Positions 60,612 through 64,000 of a stretch of DNA of 64,000 bases are shown one piece after another. The position numbers and the translations under genes are program-made. Where the stretch lies: NCBI GenBank assembly GCA_044445965.1, contig JBIOEJ010000010.1:7465-71464 (forward strand). Direction: 5' to 3'. Origin of the DNA: GAS188 sp044445965 (GTDB taxonomy: Bacteria > Pseudomonadota > Alphaproteobacteria > Rhizobiales > Beijerinckiaceae). The number at the start of each line of letters is the position of its first letter. The first letter of the stretch is position 1. The notes under the pieces are model-generated. The model was not told where the DNA came from and made no database searches. It saw only the letters and a list, made by a program, of their open reading frames with translations.

Positions 60612-62150
60612 TCACCCGCCCACGGCGCGCACCGCCAGGCCGAGCGCCGAGATGCCGGCCTCGACGCGCTCGCGCGCCACCGAGCCGAAGCCGAGGCGCA
60701 GATAATTGCGCGGCCGGTCATTGCCCATGAAGAACACTTCGCCGGGCTCGATCAGGACGCCGCGCTTCTCGGCCTCGACGGCGAGCGCCTGGCAATCGAG
60801 GGAGGGCGGACCCTCGAGCCAATAGCTCGAGGCGCCGGGGCCGCGCAGACGCCGGAAGCTCGGCAGATGGCGTTCGAGCGCCGGCTCGATGAGCGCCGCG
60901 CGCTCGTTCAGTGCCTGCGTGACCCGCCGCAGATGCGATTTGTAGTGGCCGAGCCCCAGGAACAGCTCCGCGGCGCGCTGGTTGTTGGAGGGCGGGTGGC
61001 GCAGCATCAGGCGCCTCAGCGCCCGCAGCTCGCGGGCGACCGGCGGGGGCGCGATCACGTAGCCGAGCCGCAAGCCGGGCGCGAGGATCTTCGAGAAGCT
61101 GCCGACATAGACCACACGGCCATCGGTATCGAGGCTGCGCAGGGCCGGCGCGCCATGGCTCTCGCCCGACAGCTCGGATTCGTAGCCATCCTCGATGAGG
61201 ACGACGTCGTTTTGCCGCGCCAGCTCCAGAAGCCGCTCCCGACGTTGCAACGGCATGGTCACCGTGGTCGGGCATTGATGCGCCGTGGTGACATAGACAT
61301 AGCCGCAATCGGCGACTTCCTGCGAAGGGATGAGCCCATGCCTGTCGATGGCGAGCGGCACGACCTCATTGCTCATCATGCCGAAGATATTGCGCGCATC
61401 GGGGTAGCCGGGATTCTCGACGCCGACGCGCGTCTTGCCGCGCAAAAAGAGCTGCGCCAGCATGAACAGCGCCTGCTGGGCGACCACCGTGACGATGATC
61501 TCTTCCGGTGGCGCGAAGATGCCGGCGCGCGGCAGGACATGCACGCGCAACTGGTCGATCAGCTCGGGGTCGTCGCCGTCGATGAGGTCGCGCGCCCAGT
61601 TCTGGATTTCGAGGACGCTCAAGGCGCCGCGCGCGCTCTCGCGCCAGTCATTGGTCGGAAACAGCGAAGGGTCGAACTGCCCATAGAGAAAGGGGAAAGG
61701 GTAGCGCAGCCAATCCAGGCGCTTGACGATGTTTCGCTGTCGGGAAGGGGCGAGCCTGAAGCGGCCCGGCCAATCGGGGCCGGCGGTGGTCGCGGCTTGC
61801 GGCTTCGCCCGCACGGGCGAGGCGCGCTGCGCCAGGTCGAGACCGGCGACGAAATAGCCGCTGCGCTCCTGGGAGAGAAGGAAGCCTTCATCCACGAGTT
61901 GCCGGTAGGCGAGGACCACGGTGTTGCGCGCCACGCCGAGCGAGGAGGCGAGCTCGCGGCTCGAGGGCATGCGGGCATTGGCCGCGAGGCGGCGCTCCTC
62001 GATCGCCGTCACGATCATCTGCCTGATCTGCACCTGCAGCGAACGCTGGTTCTGGGCGAAGTTCCGGAACAGCACGCTCCAGTTGAAGCCGCTTTCGCCC
62101 GGCTCCTTCGAGCGGGCGGCTTCCGGTCGACGCCTGACGTCGGCGATCAT
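60612..62150 (-). CDS. MocR/GntR-type transcription regulator with aminotransferase domain (TauR-like)
   Basis: I use ATG 62150 (MIADVRRRPEAAR), giving 512 residues; ATG 62204 is an alternative with 18 extra residues. A GntR winged helix (~30-100: ARMPSSRELASSLGVARNTVVLAYRQLVDEGFL) precedes a fold-type I aminotransferase domain with ENPGYPDARNIF, VYVTTAHQCPTTVTM and the PLP-lysine motif YVGSFSKILAPGLRLGYV. TauR, which activates taurine genes, has this architecture. Placed directly upstream of xsc on the same strand, it most likely controls the sulfonate genes. Confidence 0.88.
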   Translation of the reverse strand: MIADVRRRPEAARSKEPGESGFNWSVLFRNFAQNQRSLQVQIRQMIVTAIEERRLAANARMPSSRELASSLGVARNTVVLAYRQLVDEGFLLSQERSGYFVAGLDLAQRASPVRAKPQAATTAGPDWPGRFRLAPSRQRNIVKRLDWLRYPFPFLYGQFDPSLFPTNDWRESARGALSVLEIQNWARDLIDGDDPELIDQLRVHVLPRAGIFAPPEEIIVTVVAQQALFMLAQLFLRGKTRVGVENPGYPDARNIFGMMSNEVVPLAIDRHGLIPSQEVADCGYVYVTTAHQCPTTVTMPLQRRERLLELARQNDVVLIEDGYESELSGESHGAPALRSLDTDGRVVYVGSFSKILAPGLRLGYVIAPPPVARELRALRRLMLRHPPSNNQRAAELFLGLGHYKSHLRRVTQALNERAALIEPALERHLPSFRRLRGPGASSYWLEGPPSLDCQALAVEAEKRGVLIEPGEVFFMGNDRPRNYLRLGFGSVARERVEAGISALGLAVRAVGG

Positions 62151-62205
62151 ATGATCCAAGCGAAACTGACCTCTGGCACTATGGACGGTTCGGAATTCAT
62201 GCATA

Positions 62206-62215
62206 TTGGGTCCAG
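62206..62215 (-). promoter_or_regulatory. Candidate TauR-type binding site
   Basis: On the minus strand the decamer CTGGACCCAA differs at one position from the CTGGACYTAA direct-repeat site I recall for TauR. It lies between the divergent regulator and MFS transporter genes. Only one copy is evident, so the call is weak. Confidence 0.3.
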
Positions 62216-62287
62216 TTCGAGTATCTGCGCAAGGACGGGACGAGCCGGGCGCCGGCTGTGATATGGACGCGCAAAGCTCGGAGCGCT

Positions 62288-62315
62288 TACCCTCTCCCGC
62301 GGGGGGAGAGGGTGG
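62288..62315. repeat. CCCTCTCCC hairpin between regulator and MFS genes
   Basis: taccctctcccgcgggggga followed by gagggtg forms an ACCCTCTCCC/GGGAGAGGGT-type hairpin, a further member of the family seen near 4921 and 5140. It lies 35 bases upstream of the MFS start. Confidence 0.75.
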
Positions 62316-62349
62316 GCGCGTCACGATCGGCGCTACGGAGGAACGCGAT

Positions 62350-63666
62350 ATGGATGTGGCTGCCCGACGCATCGATGACCGCCCGGCCGCGGCGCCGGCA
62401 TCCAAATGGCTGAGGGTGCGTTTCGCGGTCCTCGCCTCGCTGTCGCTGATGTATTTCATCGCCTATATCGATCGCACCAACATCTCGATTGCCGCGCCCT
62501 TGATCTCGAAGGAGCTCGGACTGGACAAGACCCAGCTCGGCTTCATCTTCTCCGTTTTCGCCTATCCCTATACGGTGATGCAGATCGCGGGCGGCTGGCT
62601 TGCCGACCGTTTCGGGCCGCGCCTGGTGCTGTTGCTGTTATGCGTCGTCTGGTCGGTCGCGACCTTCCTCACCGGCACGGTCGGCGGCGCCTTGTCGCTG
62701 ATCCTGGTGCGGGTGATTGTCGGCATCGGCGAGGGCGGCGCCTTCCCGGCCGCGACGCGCGCCATGACCTTCTGGTTTCCGCCGCAGGAGCGCGGTTTGG
62801 CGCAGGGGGTGACGCATAGCTTCGCGCGGCTCGGCGGCGCCGCCGCGCCGCCTGTCGTGGTCGGCATCGTCGGCCTCTGGGGATGGCGCTCGGCCTTCTT
62901 CGCGCTCGGCCTCGCGAGCGCGGCTTGGGCCGTCTGGTGGTGGGTCTCGTTCCGCGATACGCCCCAGGAGAAGCCCGGCGTATCGCGCCAGGAGCTCGAG
63001 GAAATCGGCGTGCCGGCCTCGAAGGCCGCGCAGGAGAGGACGCCCTGGAAGGACATGATCTCGCGCATGTGGCTCGTGACCTTCGTGGATTTCTGCTACG
63101 GATGGTCGCTCTGGGTGTTCCTCACCTGGCTGCCGACCTATCTGTTCGAGGCGCGCGGCTTCGATCTCGCCAAGATGGCGCTCTTCACTTCATTGCCGCT
63201 CGCGGCCGGCGTCATCGGCGACACGCTGGGCGGCGTGCTATCGGACCGCATCTACAAGGCGACCGGCAATCTGCGCCTCGCCCGCTGCGCCCTCCTCGTC
63301 TTCGGCCTCGCCGGCGCGCTCGCATTCCTCATTCCGGCGGTCAGGACCGAGGATGCCGTCTTCGCCGTCTATTGCCTGACCGCCTCCTTCTTCTGCCTCG
63401 AATTGACCAATGCGGTGTTGTGGTCGCTTCCGATCGATATCGCGGGGCGCTATGCCGGCACGGCCGGTGGGATGATGAATACCGGCTTCGGGCTGGCTGG
63501 CATCATCTCTCCGGTGGTGTTCGGCTTCCTGATCCAGAAGACGGGAAGCTATGTAGGGCCCTTCGCCGTCACGGGCTCATTGCTCGCCATCGGCGTGATC
63601 GGCGCCTTGTTCATCGACCCGAACCGCAAGGTCGAGGATCCCGTGGCTGGGGCCGGAGCGGCGTAG
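62350..63666 (+). CDS. MFS transporter, anion:cation symporter type
   Basis: The start at ATG 62350, preceded by ggagg, gives 438 residues with twelve predicted helices. Typical ACS-family segments are LSLMYFIAYIDRTNISIAAPLISKEL, QIAGGWLADRFGPRLVLL (motif A), RVIVGIGEGGAFPAATRAMTFWFPPQERG and FVDFCYGWSLWVFLTWLPTYL. Relatives import organic anions including sulfonates, for example the MFS carriers in isethionate and sulfoacetate loci. Divergent to the TauR-like regulator, it may import the sulfonate degraded by Xsc. Confidence 0.88.
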   Translation: MDVAARRIDDRPAAAPASKWLRVRFAVLASLSLMYFIAYIDRTNISIAAPLISKELGLDKTQLGFIFSVFAYPYTVMQIAGGWLADRFGPRLVLLLLCVVWSVATFLTGTVGGALSLILVRVIVGIGEGGAFPAATRAMTFWFPPQERGLAQGVTHSFARLGGAAAPPVVVGIVGLWGWRSAFFALGLASAAWAVWWWVSFRDTPQEKPGVSRQELEEIGVPASKAAQERTPWKDMISRMWLVTFVDFCYGWSLWVFLTWLPTYLFEARGFDLAKMALFTSLPLAAGVIGDTLGGVLSDRIYKATGNLRLARCALLVFGLAGALAFLIPAVRTEDAVFAVYCLTASFFCLELTNAVLWSLPIDIAGRYAGTAGGMMNTGFGLAGIISPVVFGFLIQKTGSYVGPFAVTGSLLAIGVIGALFIDPNRKVEDPVAGAGAA

Positions 63667-64000
63667 TTCGACGAATCATGGAAAGTCGTCACCTGGATCG
63701 TGGGGCGCCGATCCCTCTCTTGCGCTTGCATCGTGCTATGCAAACATCTTCTGCTGAGGCAGGAATGAGGAGCGGCGATGGCGCGCTTACCCTCTCCCCT
63801 CGTGGGAGAGGGTGCCCTTCGCGTCAGCGAGGGGCGGGAGAGGGGGAAGCACGATGCCGGATGGAGGTGCCCCCCCACCCCCCCCCAAACACGGCAGCAC
63901 CCCCCACCCCCCCCGGGGGAGGGGGGGGGGAGGGGCCCCCCAAAAATATTAAAAAGGTGAAAAAATAAAAAAAGAAAAAAAAAAAAAGAAAAACACCACC
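63667..64000. other. Repeat-bearing, low-quality contig end without genes
   Basis: 63786-63850 contains taccctctcccctcgtggga, its complement and a second gagaggggga run, the CCCTCTCCC repeat. From ~63870 the sequence becomes homopolymer runs of C, then G, then A (for example 63870-63888 and 63960-64000), unlike the rest of the window, and is most likely sequencing or assembly error. Confidence 0.85.

Overview
The window is a GC-rich chromosomal segment of an alphaproteobacterium, most likely Hyphomicrobiales (Rhizobiales). The evidence is the order proA-nadD-rsfS-rlmH-murein hydrolase activator, the divergent dnaJ/bolA pair beside cobS, an IolC kinase fused to a DUF2090 domain, a 6S RNA upstream of the formyltetrahydrofolate cyclo-ligase gene, and many short palindromic intergenic repeats of the kind common in this order. 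I cannot name the genus. The last ~130 bases look like a poor-quality contig end.

Layout. 0-10 kb: housekeeping genes on the minus strand (envC-like, rlmH, rsfS, nadD, proA), two acyl-CoA dehydrogenases resembling PimD/PimC, prmA, a secreted protein with transglutaminase-like motifs, and on the plus strand a FecR-domain protein coupled to yacG. 10-15.6 kb: cobT, a HAD dehalogenase, a GNAT acetyltransferase, cobS, a J-domain protein, and bolA. 15.6-23 kb: minus-strand metabolic genes (CarG-like exported protein, SCP2-type thiolase, alkB, LLM flavin oxidoreductase, gpmA, dapB, a peroxiredoxin, hmgA). 23-31 kb: transglutaminase-family protein, rpoN and trxA on the plus strand; then two TadE/TadG-like proteins and the Lhr-type helicase/PdeM phosphoesterase pair on the minus strand. 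31-39 kb: a myo-inositol catabolic locus, iolCDEB divergent from iolG and an iolI-like gene. 39-43 kb: an exported protein of unknown function, the cyclo-ligase gene with 6S RNA, and a Tat-exported flavin amine oxidase followed by a cytochrome c. 43-51 kb: an ABC carbohydrate importer without its ATPase, a TIM-barrel epimerase, a beta-propeller lactonase, an orphan branched-chain-type binding protein and an orphan ParA. 51.7-63.7 kb: a membrane protein of unknown function, then what I read as a C2-sulfonate block: TRAP-type binding protein, GMC dehydrogenase, citrate synthase, phosphate acetyltransferase, TauE-type sulfite exporter, Xsc, a MocR/TauR-type regulator and an MFS transporter.

How the genes may work together. 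IolG oxidises myo-inositol and IolE, IolD, IolB and IolC carry the products to triose and malonate-semialdehyde level. In the last block the simplest model is isethionate use: uptake (binding protein or MFS), oxidation to sulfoacetaldehyde by the GMC enzyme, cleavage by Xsc to acetyl phosphate and sulfite, Pta to acetyl-CoA, entry into the citrate cycle, and sulfite export by TauE. The substrate is inferred; Xsc is the firm anchor.

The most unusual sequence-level pattern is that several unrelated palindromic repeat families abut or enter reading frames. They appear to supply the stop codons of proA, prmA, the 7.8-kb exported protein, yacG, iolE and citrate synthase, the ribosome-binding site and N-terminus of the cytochrome c, and an in-frame insertion in the Lhr-type helicase.
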